From Bacteroidales bacterium (GTDB lineage Bacteria; Bacteroidota; Bacteroidia; Bacteroidales; UBA10428), in NCBI GenBank assembly GCA_016926235.1, contig JAFGOZ010000547.1, positions 10,231-74,230 on the forward strand: 64,000 bases of DNA, in the 5' to 3' direction. The notes under the pieces are model-generated. The model made no database searches and was not told the DNA's origin. It worked only from the letters and a program-made list of their open reading frames with translations. The position numbers were made by a program, and so were the translations under genes. This document shows, piece by piece, positions 63,852 through 64,000 of this stretch; positions within the stretch are counted from its first letter, which is position 1, and the number at the start of each line of letters is the position of its first letter.

Positions 63852-64000
63852 ATGAAAAAGGATCTGATGACCAGGAAAATGACGTATGAGGCATTGGAAA
63901 AAAAAGCGCAAAAACTGGAGGATAAAATAATGGAACTAACAAATGAAGCTTCAAAACTAAAATCCATTATCTTATCTAATGTGCATCATGAAATTAGAAC
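63852..64000 (+). CDS. Histidine kinase, 5' part only
   Basis: The ORF runs off the window end (49 codons seen). A coiled coil (residues about 10-38) leads into LSNVHHEIR, the H-box of a HisKA domain, so this is a short cytoplasmic kinase start with no N-terminal sensor or TM. The start is supported by GGGAGG 4-9 bases upstream of the ATG, a Shine-Dalgarno match that is unusual in this window. Confidence 0.75.
   Translation, partial: MKKDLMTRKMTYEALEKKAQKLEDKIMELTNEASKLKSIILSNVHHEIR

Overview
The window reads as chromosomal DNA of a low-GC Bacteroidota bacterium. Three things point there: two proteins end in type IX secretion (T9SS) C-terminal sorting domains, several promoters match the Bacteroidota -7 consensus TAnnTTTG, and most genes lack Shine-Dalgarno sequences. 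The housekeeping gene content fits too. A Bacteroidales/Marinilabiliales-like member is plausible, but the genus cannot be fixed from the sequence alone. No rRNA, tRNA, CRISPR array or intact insertion sequence was seen.

Positions 1-13623 are a core block. It starts with the 3' part of lnt, then mnmD, two periplasmic FKBP isomerases, a NUDIX hydrolase divergent from pyrE, an SRPBCC protein and birA. A long forward operon follows: rsfS-ftsH-DUF2007-cdsA-psd-rsmA-mgtE, with 4-base stop/start overlaps, convergent with a queuosine-precursor transporter. Positions 13624-14078 hold a 118-bp nested palindromic element.

Positions 14079-33319 form a forward signalling and envelope block. It encodes an ATP/ADP-translocase-like carrier fused to HEAT repeats and a cyclic-nucleotide-binding-like end, a membrane SpoIIE/PP2C phosphatase, a protein of three TIR-like units overlapping a membrane nSTAND1-WD40 NTPase, an outer-membrane barrel, a beta-propeller lipoprotein and a 2350-residue T9SS adhesin. 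A terminator closes the block. Positions 33337-35900 carry AraC/GyrI, GNAT and prohibitin genes on the minus strand.

Positions 36014-43038 (minus) hold a TPR-CHAT protease, an ECF-like sigma factor, a membrane anti-sigma-like TPR protein and a small CxxC protein. A second set of the same three components lies at 58209-63760, rearranged. Between the two sets are a T9SS metalloprotease with a beta-helix, a propeller-type histidine kinase, and a minus-strand run of secreted proteins: small cysteine-pair protein, trypsin-like PDZ protease, metacaspase lipoprotein, barrel protein, unknown protein and two ankyrin proteins.

The most novel part is 61939-62629. A 45-residue double-glycine leader peptide gene is preceded by a structured roughly 134-base element. 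The element recurs about 550 bp downstream with compensatory hairpin changes and the same 22-base spacing to an ATG. Together with the twin CHAT/sigma/anti-sigma sets and the RG-motif-rich caspase/trypsin cluster, this suggests protease-controlled envelope or peptide signalling. That functional picture is inference.
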